NCBI GenBank assembly: GCA_009731375.1
Contig: BJOX01000145.1
Location: 549,417-613,416 of the forward strand
From: Paulinella micropora
Taxonomy: Eukaryota; Cercozoa; Imbricatea; Euglyphida
Direction of reading: 5' to 3'
DNA: 64,000 nucleotides
Translations under genes and position numbers: made by a program
Part shown: one piece after another, positions 1-10,976 of the stretch
How positions within the stretch are numbered: position 1 is the first letter of the stretch
Layout: every line of letters starts with the position of its first letter
The notes under the pieces: generated by a model
The model's input: only the letters and a program-made list of their open reading frames with translations
Databases searched by the model: none
What the model was told of the DNA's origin: nothing

Positions 1-852
1 GCTGCTCTCTTACTGCCTCAAACTCCGCAATCTGTCCTTCATACTGCGTGGAGGAGTTGAACTCCCAGCGTGCCATCTTTCTCTGCTTCTCCAGCAGATC
101 ACTGGGATTACCCTTTCCATACCGGTCCTTCAGTCGCTTCCACATGGCGTCAGGGTGTTGCCCAAATTCCGGTGTGCCGTCCCGAACCAAATCCGTGACC
201 AGCCTTTTCGCCCCGCCTCTGAGATGGGTATATATGAGGGTGAATAGCTCCACTCTCTTCTCTCTCACCGCCGCTACTAGTAGCAGACTTTCATCATAGC
301 TTACCACCAATCGCCGTTCCTTGCGTTTCTTCTTGCGCACGGAGTCCACTGACTTCTTGTCCGACGTTGCAGTTGTAGAGAGTCCCACCTTTGGTGCTTT
401 CTGTTCATCACTGCCACTTAAGCTTTCGCCCCCAGAGGTACCGGACGAGCTAGAGGGGGAGGCTTTCCTTTTTTCTCTCCTCTCTTCCTCATACTTTGGT
501 GTTGCAGATTCACGCTTGCTTGTGTTGCCTGATCTCTCTTCTTCTTCCATCTCTCTTTCCTCTTGCTCCTGCTCTGCCTCCGAGTCCTCAGAGGTTTGAT
601 TGTCTTCTGACTCCTCTTCTGCATCATCCAAGCTTGGCATGCTTACTTCTTCTTCCTCATCTTCGGCACTCCCTTGCAGCCCTAGTGCTCTGTCCAATGA
701 CCCTATTGCATTGCTGCTGCTGGTTGCTGCCACTGCTGCTTTCTTTTTCACATGCCTTTCCCATAGACTCATATAGCATGGTACAGTCTTTCCTGCCATG
801 TGCAGTCTTCGGAGGTTGGCACGATGCACCTCTAGCAAGTTTATGTCCCTTT
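1..852 (-). CDS. Partial gag-like/acidic ORF, runs off left edge
   Basis: One reading frame on the minus strand stays open from about 852 to the window edge. Methionines occur at 799 and 640. The first part contains MAGKTVPCYMSLWERHVKKK. Next comes a long Glu/Ser-rich acidic stretch (about 440-650), then a Lys/Arg patch, then a helical segment with MWKRLKDRYGKGNPSDLLEK and a WEF...QYEGQIAEFEAVREQ ending (about 1-160). The spacing of the last part resembles the capsid-like region of retrotransposon Gag proteins (WxxLxxRYG, then repeated aromatic/EF positions). That is inference by eye; a host DNA-binding protein is an alternative. The 5' end may be an internal exon boundary because no strong start is visible. 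Confidence 0.4.
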
Positions 853-2119
853 ACGTCCTCAGATCCACCTTTGAGGTCCTTTCTAACTGCCTGTAACAGC
901 AACGAGCGTTGGAAGTCTTCCCAGTCCTCTCTACCGCTGTATTTCGGTATGTTGTTTGACTCGTTTTCATTTCTATGCCAGTTATCTGAAGTTATTTTTC
1001 TAACTCAGAAAGGTTCCTGTTTCCTGTTTGTTTTGTGCTCTTGACTGGCTGCCACCTGTCCTGCAAATTCCCCTTTCAGAGTACGTTGCACAAGGTCTAA
1101 TTGCAGCAATCAGCCTTCAGCCCCTTCTTGTTGGTTTCCTCTAGCAGGTAGCTACCCTGCACACACCAACACGTCTGCGCGCCACAAGCACCCCTGAACT
1201 GATTTTCTGGCTTGCCTGATGATGGGGTTTTGTAGTCCAAACCCCTAAACCGTTCCTGTTGATGTCCTTCTGACCCGAAGGCTCACTCTTGACTCCTTTC
1301 GGTAGCTCAGCCGTTGCAGAGCTCTACCCCCTGTTCACCACAACGATTCACGCAGTGGCTCTGAAGCACTTTGGGGAGGTCTTCCCTTCTGCTGTGTCAC
1401 TCTTGGGTGTGACACAGACCGTAGAAACCTTTCCCTCTCGATCACTTTGAGTGATGTTGTTGTGCTCCAACACGTACAAGGCTCCTAACCCTTAAGAAGT
1501 AGGACAGAATAAATGATACGAGAAGCCGGCTTCACGTCTCCTAGGCGTCCCCAGTTGACTAGTTAACCAGCTCCACAAGAACTTTAATAGAATTATCCTC
1601 CCAACAGACAAAAGCACGCCAAACAACCAAAACAGAAGACGAGAGCTCTAAGCCTTTAAATTTCAGGTGTCCGTACAGGTCATATTGGCATTGGTGCCAC
1701 CAATGCCACCCGTACCAGAAAATACACCCCTTTTTCCGTACTAACTACTAACTGACAATATTAACTAACGTATTAACCGGTTGTATTAATCCCATCACTT
1801 AGCTTACTTTCCAAGCCAGGGTAATAAAATTAGTAGCAGCAGATAAAGGATTGGCGGGAGAGTTATGCAAAGCGAACAGCAGCCTGATGATAAACTAGCA
1901 GCGGAGACACGTAGCTCGCAAAACCTGAGACGATGTGATTCCAAGCAGACGTTAGAACAAAGAACTGGAGATATAGGATAACAGAATTTATATTGTAAGT
2001 TTCCTACCAACCTACCAAGTGGTTTGCCATCAGGTTCGATTCGGGTAGGCACCATACGAAATAAGAAATTATCCAGTGTGACATGCAAAATGCCAAAGAT
2101 CGCGGCACATGATTGCACT
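853..2119. other. Host intergenic DNA, nothing recognised
   Basis: Mixed-composition host sequence with only short ORFs. A GGCATTGGTGCCACCAATGCC palindrome-like stretch lies near 1690-1710. I see no coding domain, RNA gene or clear repeat here. Confidence 0.5.
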
Positions 2120-2773
2120 ATGCAAAGCCACCCAGGAGTGAAGAGTATGACATGGTCTTGACGATGAATGTTCTGGTATAACAACCTTTGCGAGAGTGTT
2201 AAAGAATTTGTGAAGCGATGCTCACACTGTCAGATTGCAAAGTTACAATATAAACAGAACGTGGTGATTAAGAATGAATATGATATCACCTTAGATATTT
2301 TCAATAAATTACATATCGATCACGTTGATGCTTTCCCTGAGGTGGGAACTGGGAAATTCAAATACATTTTGACTGTTATTGATCGTGCCTCCAATCACGT
2401 TATCACCGTTCCAGTGACGGACGTGACAGCGGATGTTATCGCGGCGACACTAATTGATCATGTGTTCTGCTGTATATGATACAGGGAACGATTATATCGG
2501 GATAGAGGTACTAGTTTTGCGAATGATGTTTCGTAAATGATTACAAAATTCTTTGAGTTTGACTAGCAGTATGTAACTGCCTTTATCACAATGTCTAAAG
2601 TGAAGATTGAGCGGGTGCATAGGACGCTGAAAGCAGCATTGAAGACCTATTGCAAGAACAGCAAATTCAATTGTTTACATGATGTGCCTATGTTTACGTT
2701 GTCTGTCAACAATTCAGCTTCTGCTTCTTTAGGAGGACACGCGCGGGAAGTTAGTCGGCATCAGCTGATTTAA
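2120..2773 (+). pseudogene. LTR-retrotransposon integrase remnant
   Basis: Decayed integrase region of an LTR retrotransposon (Gypsy- or BEL-like). An HHCC zinc-binding end is visible (H...SHPGVKSM, then CSHCQIAK). The rve catalytic core follows: LHIDHVDAFPE holds the first Asp, DRGTSFANDVS at about 2500 the second, and KVKIERVHRTLKAALK at about 2595 the Glu. The three parts lie in different frames with stops between them (2150-2165, 2477, about 2535), so the gene is dead. No LTRs or reverse transcriptase are visible nearby. Confidence 0.7.
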
Positions 2774-3364
2774 GGTAGGGCGTTGAACACGCCAACTCAG
2801 TTACTGTTCTGGCAAAAACGCTTACCAGCTCAAAATCTTCTCGTTACTTCGCAGAATTTGCATTTTTCGCAAGTGACGAACACTCTGTCAAGAAATGATA
2901 CAGAATAAATTGGTATTGACCGATCCAGAGTCTTTTTGGTATCCCTGACATTGGAAATATTTTGATGTCAATTGACAGCAGTGTGTGGCCCGTTAGCAAT
3001 ATCAGTTGCTGCCAGTGACGACATTCAAGAGATAAAATAATTCAACTTTGAGCTCATTTTGAGAAACCAATATTTAACTTGATGTATGACAATACAGAGC
3101 ATGTCATTGGAAGGCTCTTGTCCTGAGCTTTCAAACCCTGACTTCAATATTGCCATATCACCTCAGCTCGAGTGATGGAGGACAATAATATTACATGTGA
3201 ATGATTTGCCATCATGATTTGAATGTCGTCGGTTATAGAAGCGATAGCTCTTCATGTGCCAGTCGAGAGTGTTGCTGTGCCTACACTTGCAAGCGCCCGC
3301 GCAGGACTTGTGAGTTGAGGCTGCTCCGCAGCTCATTCAAATGTTTCCAGTCAATCTCTCACAA
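2774..3364. other. Host DNA, nothing recognised
   Basis: Sequence between the integrase relic and the CATA array. It may be the decayed 3' part of the same retrotransposon, but I see no domain or LTR. A short open frame at 3201-3458 runs into the microsatellite and is not credible as a gene. Confidence 0.4.
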
Positions 3365-3592
3365 TATAATGCATACATGCATACAGACATATATATATAC
3401 ATACAAATACGTAGATACATACATACATACATGCATGCATGCATACATGCATACATAAATACATACAATATAATGCATACTTGCATACAGACATATATAC
3501 ATACATACAAATACGTAGATACATACATACATACATGCATGCATACATGCATGCATACATGCATACATAAATACATACATACATACATACAG
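3365..3592. repeat. (CATA)n / (CATG)n microsatellite, two near-identical blocks
   Basis: Tandem ATACATAC and ATGCATGC units. The segment from 'caatataatgcatac' to 'catacataaatacatac' occurs twice in a row (about 3362-3470 and 3467-3590), so the array grew by segmental duplication. Long open frames read through it on both strands and are artefacts. Confidence 0.9.
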
Positions 3593-3747
3593 CTCGAGTC
3601 AACTCGCACAAGCAAGCGCAGGCACCTTGGAAGTGGCTTCGGGCCTGTCACACTGCCTAGTTCCTGTGAAAAAAAACAAATTGACAACGCAAGAACTACT
3701 TACTAAGTTCCTGTGCCTGACTTCAGATGCCTCGTTTTTAGCCACAA

Positions 3748-4051
3748 TCTCTCTTTATTTCTTGTCTTTGAGCTCTAGTGAGCATGCTCTGGCATATAGT
3801 ACAGTGAGCATGCTCTGGCGTCCCGAGTCGGCCAGGGATGATTAGACATCTATTACTTGTCTTTAAGTAGGTTTGACATGCCATTGGTTAAAATATTTTA
3901 ATTATTTTTAAATTAAACAACAGCCACACACCATCTTGCATTTTCAGTACTTTGTTTAAGTTTTACTATTATTAAATTGAACAACAACAACAACAACAAC
4001 AACAACAAGAACAACAAGAACAACAACTCGTTATTGATTTTAATTAAATTG

Positions 4052-4089
<38 letters not shown>

Positions 4090-4626
4090 CTTTTAATCAC
4101 TTTGTTTAATTTTATTATCATTATTATTAAACTGAACAACAACAACAACAAAAGCAAAAACAACAACAACAACTTGAAGGTGTCTAGACAGCTCTTTCCT
4201 TCGGCCTCCAGCGCTTGTGACTGATTGCTGGTGTCTGCTTGCTCCCTTCGACTTGTTCGTCTCACACGCGAGCTTCTAACTTGTTGCTCAGACTGTTTTT
4301 TCAGTTGCCACGGCGAGTATCTCCTCCCCCTCCATCCTCCCTCTCTCTCTTCCTTTTCCCTCTCCACGGACTAGTTATTCCCATGGCTTGCCTGCTCTCT
4401 TCGATGACTTTCCTCTTCTCCCTCTATTGTTGCTCTTCTGCTCTTTTTTTCCCTCGATCTTCATTTCTTGTTTCCGAGCTCAAGAGTCCTATAGTACAGT
4501 GAGCAAGCTCTGGTGTCCCGAGTCGGCTGGGGATGATTAGACATTTAATACTTGTCTTTAAGTGGCACTTAAAGGCCCTTAGCCACGCACCATCTTGCCA
4601 TTGATTTACTTGCTTTAATTAAATTG

Positions 4627-4663
<37 letters not shown>

Positions 4664-4665
4664 GC
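3748..4665 (+). repeat. Two direct copies of a (CAA)n-tailed dispersed repeat
   Basis: Copy 1 (about 3748-4090) and copy 2 (about 4440-4665) share 'gagcatgctctgg', 'gtcccgagtcggc', 'gatgattagacat', 'acttgtctttaagt' and 'caccatcttgc'. Both end in AATTGAACAACAACAAC-type tails. A body followed by a simple-sequence tail is how a SINE or other short non-autonomous retroelement looks. No clear tRNA A/B boxes were found. Between the copies lies pyrimidine-rich DNA. Confidence 0.6.
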
Positions 4666-4839
4666 ATGTGGCTCCGTGAATTTCCTAGTTACAAACTACA
4701 GCGCTTCGTTTTCTCAACCGATTCCTGTGTCCAGAATTTGTGTCGTGGCTCGTTATCAAGCTCGCAGCAAGGGCTTCCACAAACGAACCACTGGACAAGC
4801 AATAAAAGTGGGAAAAGAAGCAGAAGAGCACGCACTAGC

Positions 4840-4991
4840 ATGCTCACTAGAGCTCAAAGACAAGAAATAAAGAGAGAGTGAAAAGGAGCAGAAGAGCATG
4901 CACTATAGTAAGTTGTTGTTGTTGTTGTTGTTGAATTGAATAATAATAAAACTTAAGCAAAGTATTTAAATGCAAGATGGTGTGTGGCTAC

Positions 4992-5010
<19 letters not shown>
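4840..5010 (-). repeat. Inverted copy of the (CAA)n-tailed repeat
   Basis: Reads as the reverse complement of copy 1. It contains 'gcaagatggtgtgtggct' and a TTG-repeat tail at about 4915-4935. With the direct copies upstream it forms an imperfect inverted repeat about 1.1 kb across. Confidence 0.55.
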
Positions 5011-5025
<15 letters not shown>

Positions 5026-5160
5026 AGACTGTTGTTGTTGTTGTTGTTGTTGTTAGACTGTTGTTGTTGTTGTATTTGTTGTTGTATTTGTTGTTGTATT
5101 TGTTGTTGTATTTGTTGTTGTATTTGTTGTTGAATTTGTTGTTGAATTTGTTGTTGTTGT
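4992..5160. repeat. (TTG)n / (TTGTTGTAT)n simple repeat
   Basis: A GTT array followed by a TTGTTGTATTTG higher-order unit repeated about six times. It is non-coding despite the open frame through it. Confidence 0.9.
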
Positions 5161-5280
5161 ATCGCACTAGCAGTCCGAGTTTTTTATGGCAGGTAACTTT
5201 CGTAACTAAGGTGCCAGAAAGGGTGATACCAAGGAGTGGAAACCTCTAAACACATCTCTCCATGAGACTTAGCCGGGTAT

Positions 5281-5286
5281 TTTAAT
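5281..5286. repeat. Left target-site duplication of provirus E1 (TTTAAT)
   Basis: TTTAAT directly precedes the outermost TIR base. The same hexamer follows the right TIR at 27624-27629. Six base pairs is the usual Polinton/Maverick duplication length. A run of T at the right junction leaves 1-3 bp of ambiguity about where TIR ends and duplication begins. Confidence 0.8.
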
Positions 5287-5642
5287 AAAAAAACAAGGGG
5301 GAAAAGGGGGGGTGATTCAAAGCCTCCCCCCGCCTTTCCGTTTTGAATTTTGCTATCGTTTGCCATTTTTTACAAAGTTAGTCGTATTAAGAGATTTTAC
5401 ACTAATTACCCCATTTTTACACATATCCCCCAAAAAAACACGAAAAACGAGCAACAGAGAAAAACATTTGCTCATTTGCTCAAAATTTGGAGTATAAAAA
5501 TAAAGAAACTGCAAATTCGTCCGCACTTTACGACATACCGCATTGCGATGACCATTTCGGTCCTTTGGTCCCCTAAATGAAAAAAGGAAATACTACAAAT
5601 CAAAAATTATCTTTTTCTTTTTGTGTCGTTTGGTTTCAATTA
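5287..5642. repeat. Left terminal inverted repeat of E1
   Basis: Begins AAAAAAACAAGGGGGAAAAG and matches the reverse complement of 27271-27623 with a few substitutions and 1-4-nt indels. Identity ends after GTTTCAATTA. The repeat is non-coding here; frames through it are shadows. Confidence 0.92.
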
Positions 5643-5650
5643 ATATTTTA

Positions 5651-5682
5651 CATTTATAAAAATAATATTACATATATATAAG
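5651..5682 (+). promoter_or_regulatory. Promoter-like block before RING gene
   Basis: An AT-rich 32-nt block ending ACATATATATAAG directly abuts the ATG. An identical 32-nt copy stands in front of the next gene at 6340-6371. The exact conservation next to two unrelated genes supports a promoter with a TATATATA core and a very short 5' UTR. Confidence 0.65.
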
Positions 5683-6332
5683 ATGCCAAACAAGAGAAAA
5701 GAAATCAAGTGTGCTGGCGATTTAAATAAGCTAGTCCTAGACAAATTCAAAGAGCTTAAATATGCTGGAGTTGTTCGTAGAGTTCATAAACCAGAAGACA
5801 TCAAAGATGTTAAGACTGATATATTGTATTATTCCGTAAAATGCGAACATAATGATTTCATAAAACATAATTCTACAATTTCATTACAATATAAGCAAGT
5901 AAGAGAAACTATCGTATCACATAAGCACATAACATTAGCGTTGATAGAGAAACTAAAAGATGAACCACAATTCAGTTGTAATATTTGTTTTGATACTGCT
6001 AGTATGTTGAGAAGGTGTTGTAAGTGTCAATATGCGACTTGTGTGCAGTGTCATCTGGAAAATAATTTAGTGTGTCCAATATGTAAAAATGTGAGCTCAC
6101 CTAATTTACATTTCATTCCTAAGTCTTCTATTTCTGAAAAAGATATAAAAATAAAATTGCTTTTAATGTGCCGTCTAAATGGATAAACGATAACATCCCA
6201 GATTTCTTAGATATCGGTAGTCCAAATTTTGATTTAATATGTGATTTACTACAAACATATATGAACAGATTGACTTTATCGTGTATGCGATATGAGTCAT
6301 CGGCTGAAGAAATGGTATGTATTATTAAATAA
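5683..6332 (+). pseudogene. RING-finger protein, frameshifted
   Basis: About 215 codons. The N-terminal half is basic and unrecognised. A RING-type zinc finger starts near residue 107: CNICFD, then CCKCQYATCVQCHLE and CPICK, giving the C3HC4-like spacing of E3 ubiquitin ligases. The frame breaks near 6165-6180. The next frame continues plausibly (SKWINDNIPDFLDIGSPNF...) to a TAA at 6330-6332. A ubiquitin-ligase role against host proteins would fit the fold but is inference. First gene after the left TIR, preceded by the duplicated promoter block; no counterpart in E2. Confidence 0.7.
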
Positions 6333-6339
6333 TTATTTA

Positions 6340-6371
6340 CATTTATAAAAATAATATTACATATATATAAG
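6340..6371 (+). promoter_or_regulatory. Promoter-like block, second copy
   Basis: Identical over 32 nt to 5651-5682 and likewise ends one base before an ATG. It overlaps the extreme 3' flank of the RING gene. Confidence 0.65.
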
Positions 6372-6575
6372 ATGCCACGACCAAAGATATATGAAGGAGA
6401 CGAAAGGAGAAAAAGGAATGATGAGAAATCTCTCGCCTACTATTACCGTAATAAAGCTAGATTAAACGAAGAACGGCGAGCCAAAGCACAGAAGTTAATA
6501 CAATATACACAAGATATAGAAGAATACAAAAAGAAGATACAGGAGTTAGAAGAGCGACTGAGTAAGTCAAATTAA
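6372..6575 (+). CDS. Small charged helical protein
   Basis: 67 aa, intact. N-terminus MPRPKIYEGDERRKRN, then KSLAYYYRNKARLNEERRAK and a heptad-like tail (YKKKIQELEERL) suggesting a short coiled coil. It resembles the E2 protein at 40091-40312, which has the same GRKPIY/PRPKIY start and a YYxxNK core. Short 'RPxxY...YYxxNKxxI' proteins are common in large DNA viruses and Polinton-like viruses (recalled, not searched). Function unknown; nucleic-acid binding is a guess from charge. Confidence 0.65.
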   Translation: MPRPKIYEGDERRKRNDEKSLAYYYRNKARLNEERRAKAQKLIQYTQDIEEYKKKIQELEERLSKSN

Positions 6576-6684
6576 TTAACAATATTTTTTTTTGGTAAAC
6601 ATTTTACATCTAAACATATCGTATATATATGTAAAGCATTAAATAATTATTTTTCAAAAAATTTATCCCGCCTATCAAAATACA

Positions 6685-9600
6685 ATGGACCAATACCAAC
6701 CAGAACTATTTCCGCTCTACCATATTGAGCGACGAGGAGACTACATCAGGCCTAGAGGCAAAAGAAGATGGTATCTCATTACAACTCCAACCGCACTACG
6801 AATTATAAACAGACTAACGGGTGGCCATCCCGAACTAGTCGGCAGAAATAACTCACTTGTTATACCATATGCTCCAGGATGGGAAGCTCGCCTCCAACAG
6901 CTAAACCCAAATACAAGCTATCTCGTTCATCTGGATTATGAAGGATATAATGGACCAGTCAGAGGAATACACAGAGCTAACAAATTAAAGCGGTCAATTA
7001 ATGCGGTTAGAAATTTTGTGGAACGGCAAGCAAGGTTTTACGAACAAAGAGAAGACAAAGACCTTAAAGTCATTACTATTGACCAAGTTAACCCGCAAAA
7101 TAATGCTGTCATACCAATGGCACAGGGTGAAATAAACTGTGTGCTAGAATGTATTATGAAAGACTTTCCAAACCCAAACAATAGAAAACGAAAACGAGAC
7201 CATATAATAGCAGATAGATTTAAGGATATCAAATATGCCACAGCAAAGGACATTGACGAAATTGAAGACTTCATCCGATGTAGGATTTATGTATTTGATG
7301 GTATGAATATATTATGGCGAGCATCTACTAAGGATACCCAAAACAGATAATAATCAGATGTAACGATTATCACGCCACATTAATACAAGGAAAACAAAAA
7401 GACGTCTGTATCTAACATATTAAATCTATTGAGCTATTATACGATATTAACGAAAACATACCAGAGCCACGGCCCCAATATGCTACTAACCACGAAGCAA
7501 GTAATGTGAAACTATCTACGAACCAATACAAGAACAAATGGATATCACAGGAAGAACTCAACAATATACAAACCAAACTTGAATTAGAACATAAGGAGTG
7601 TTATTCAATGACAGACCAATCTGGAAACATTGTAGGAATAGTAGATAAAGAAAACAAACTAAACTATAAATGCTTAGACCGTTTCAAACACGCATCATTC
7701 GTTCCTAAAGATACTCCCGCTTGGTCATTACCATCATACTTCAAACAATTATTTATACAGTGTCTCATAGAAAAACATAAACCTAAGTTCCATACACAAA
7801 TTACTGAACCTAATATATTACGACACGTGAAATCTGGTCAAATACCATTTCATCATATCTTTAAACATCACACCAAAAACCCCAACAAGATACACCAGAT
7901 TGATATGGTAAAAGCTTATACAAATGCTTCGTTAGGTAATCTAGGAGAAATGTCGTCATACTTCAATGAATACCCGATTGCTCCTCGCAACATAATTAAC
8001 ATAAACCAAAATATGACGCAAGAATACTACAACAAAATCAAACCTCTACACGGTTATGCGGTTTTTGATTACGACCAGACTTTACTCAAAGTTCCAACCT
8101 TCTTCAACGGCTACACCACAAAGGGAACCCAATGCCAACCCATTCCCGCATTGCTATATATGTTTGACCAAGGAGTTAAGATATTTATTAAGAGGTGCTA
8201 TCTAGCAGACGACCACTTCAACCCCTTCAAAACCTTCTCAGAACACACATCAAATATACAAGATTATTACTTGATAAGCCTGGCTTTGATCACGACACCT
8301 TAGCCAAAGCAACCAACTTACTAGTAGGCTCTCTCAATACTAACATACACCGAACTCAGCAAGTATCTACCATTTCAAAAACATACAACGAGCGAATACA
8401 TTTTATGATGAAAGAAAAAGGATATAGGTTATTGTTCCTGAAACGAGTTAAATACGATAAAAGTAAGTATGCCGAAATGAAGGACGACCTACTACCAGAG
8501 CGAATGATATACACATACCAAGATACAAACCCAACAGACAACATATTTCAAATGTCTCATTTAACTGGCTATGTGCTAGCATACCAAAAGATAGTTCTTC
8601 ATAACCAAATGTTAAAGCTTGTAAATACTGGGCTGACTTTGTTATATTCTAATACAGACAGTATCACATACGAAGGTGAATATATGAAAACGGGAAAAGA
8701 ATTTCGCCCCGAGGTTTTAGAACAAGACGAGTTAATTGCCCCACAACTGAATATGACTTGTTTCGTTTCCTACATAAATGACGAACCACAGATAACATAC
8801 CAGCGACATAGCGGTTTCAAAGATAAATTACCATTACAGAAATTCTTAGAAACACCACATAAACAATATCCAGAGTTCTCCGCCTTTGAGGATACAGAGC
8901 TTCCAGACTATAGCACCAAAGACGAATACATACCTTTACCAGAACAAGAATTATTACTCATTCACTGCAAAGCTGGAACGGGTAAATCTGACATGATTAA
9001 ATACCTAACTGGCCAGCCATCAAAATACACTAACACACATTTCAAAGACAAAAAGACTTTATCAACCGCTATGACACACAATGCCCGCCAAGTTATTAAT
9101 TCTGAATATACACTCCAAAAAATACTAACAATCCTATATCATAGACTACCCCTACCGATACCAGTCGGCGAAGAAGCCATTAATCACAGAATAACCATTG
9201 ATGAAGTTTCTATGCTTACTTCTAAGAATTTAGAAAGTCTGGACCATATGCTCAGAAAATACACCAACATCAACAGACCATTCGGCGGTGTATCAATTAT
9301 TCTATTTGGCCACTTAGCACAGCTTCCTTGCCCAGACCCTACATCCGAACCATTCCACAAGTCAAAAACGTTCAAGCTATTTACAAAAATAAATCTTGAT
9401 ACAAATTACAGACAGGCCAAAGACCTTGTTCTACAATCTATCTTAAATAAGGTAGAAGACTATTACAAGGTCGGCGGTAATGAGCTTAGCCAACACAGAG
9501 CAAAAGACTGCCTACCTACAATACTAACACTTGAAGAATTAGATGCTCTCAATAAGCAAGTTAAGCCGCACCCTAAGCCGACCGACAAAAACCCACCTTT

Positions 9601-9972
9601 AATATTACACCACTCTAACAACAATGTTAATGAAAGCAATAACAAAATGCTACAAAATAAACCGCTTAAAACGGGTCATCAGGTAGTGTTTCGTTGTAAT
9701 ACAAAGGTTGTTCATAACGGCGATATTCATACTAAAGAACATATATTCATTACGATTGGTGAAATTGAGCAGAAATTTGATAGAAAAAAACGATACCAGA
9801 CAAGAAACCGTATGCTGACATCCAGCCGACATTCTCGTCCACCATTCACTGCTCAGAAGGCCGAACAACACCAGTGCGGATAAATCTAGACCTACTGTCA
9901 ATGAATTTGTTATATGTCGCTTTAAGTCGTGCCACCTGCTTGAATCATACTGGACTATTAAACGAGTTATGA
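6685..9972 (+). pseudogene. PolB-like polymerase fused to Pif1/RecD-like SF1 helicase, broken
   Basis: One gene in several frames: 6685-7346, then 7347-8303 with one in-frame TAA near 7410, then to about 9790, then to the TGA at 9970. The N-terminal part has GEINCVLECIMKD, possibly a cysteine-protease-like fold. Polymerase signals are HQIDMVKAYTNAS (motif A position) and YSNTDSI (motif C, usual first Asp replaced by Asn). The helicase has HCKAGTGKS (Walker A), TIDEVSML (Walker B), FGHLAQLP (motif III), NYRQ (motif IV) and YVALSRAT (motif VI). It occupies the slot of the intact polymerase in E2 but is not a close relative. Three frameshifts and one stop make it dead here. Confidence 0.75.
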
Positions 9973-9980
9973 AAAGTTAA

Positions 9981-10643
9981 TTATAAATAAAAAAATTTGG
10001 CTCCTGTACCTTTTTTCGGTTTGACTAACTTAGTATTTACAGCAGTCGCTCCCAGCAATGATACGGGGTCAAATGCGGTCCGGTAGTTAGTGGTCAGCTT
10101 CGCAGTCTTCGCCCTTTTACCTTTTGGGTTTATTTTCACCGCCACTCGGTCAATCACTCCTTCAATGAGGTCTTTCGTGCTACTGCCTTTGTTGTATGTA
10201 GTCGCCTTAACACCCGTTTGTCGGCTCAGGTCTTTCGCAATTGTCCCTCCAAGGCTATGACCAGTCAGCTCTCTATTATCCTTACCATATTTGTTTATCA
10301 CTTCATTAACCAGCTTCTGCTCTTCTTTATATCTCGGGGTCTTTTTTAATACTCCCTTTACTAATGCGACATCTGTGAGTAAGTCCCTTTTGTCTACTGA
10401 GCCTCTAAATGCTACAATAGCTTTGCTGTCTTTTTGATATACGGTTGATTTTTCTTTGCTAGCGACTGGTTTCCATCCGTCAGCACCTTTTCTCTCTGAC
10501 GAAGACAAATAGACTTCCTCTGATAACTCCGCACTGCCTCCCTTTTGTTTCCTGTATTCCTTACCAGCTTTTTTCAATGCCTCCTTGTAGCTTATTTTGT
10601 GTTTGACGGAGTAAGCCTTAACGAAGATTATTCACTCGCTCAT
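9981..10643 (-). pseudogene. Lipase class 3-like alpha/beta hydrolase with early TGA
   Basis: About 220 codons. IVAFRGS precedes a TGHSLGGTIAKDLSR nucleophile elbow (GHSLG, catalytic Ser), then an Asp-containing TAFDPVSLLG segment, as in class 3 lipases. The N-terminus has VKAYSVKHKISYKEALKKAG, a 'KxYxxxHxxSYKEAxKxAG' opening I associate with viral proteins. The natural ATG at 10641-10643 is followed at codon 4 by TGA where a Trp (TGG) is likely, so the copy has a nonsense mutation. A weak TTG at 10577 could restart. Convergent with the helicase. No E2 counterpart. It would act on lipids during entry or exit; that is inference. Confidence 0.7.
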
Positions 10644-10701
10644 CGCACGGTTCTATATTATTAATTATTTAATTTTTCCCGCCAACTATATACACCCTAC
10701 T

Positions 10702-10976
10702 ATGTCCGCCCTCACAAGACTGTGCGAGAAGTTTCAACAACTTTCCATTGAAGGCGAAAAAAAATCCTTCTCGTTGGAAATGTTCAAAAGGTAATCCACG
10801 ACGAAATAAAAGCGATTGAAGAAATGAGAAATGCTCAACCAAACGTGTTTCACTTTGGTAAATGCAAGGGCAAAAAAATAGAAGACATCGCCAAGATTGA
10901 TAAACCATACATAGAATGGTTAGTTCGTCAACCTTGGGTCCAAAATAAAGATGAATTGAAAAAGTATTTACCGTAG
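10702..10976 (+). pseudogene. Small FGKYKGK-type protein (DUF3820/ExoX C-terminal-like), frameshifted
   Basis: Homologue of the intact E2 protein at 43412-43699. It starts MSALTRLCEKFQQLSIE, loses frame near 10770-10785, then continues with VQKVIHDEIKAIEEM, HFGKCKGKKIEDIAKIDKPY and EWLVRQPW. The FGKxKGKxIEDI...DxxYxxW pattern matches the small domain at the C-terminus of exodeoxyribonuclease X and DUF3820 proteins. A nucleic-acid role is likely but unproven. A TATATA box (10688-10693) lies just before the start. Confidence 0.65.

Noticed and set aside
3337-3706. Overlapping open frames on both strands at the CATA array
   Set aside because: Microsatellite without stops; the peptides are MYVCMYVC-type repeats.
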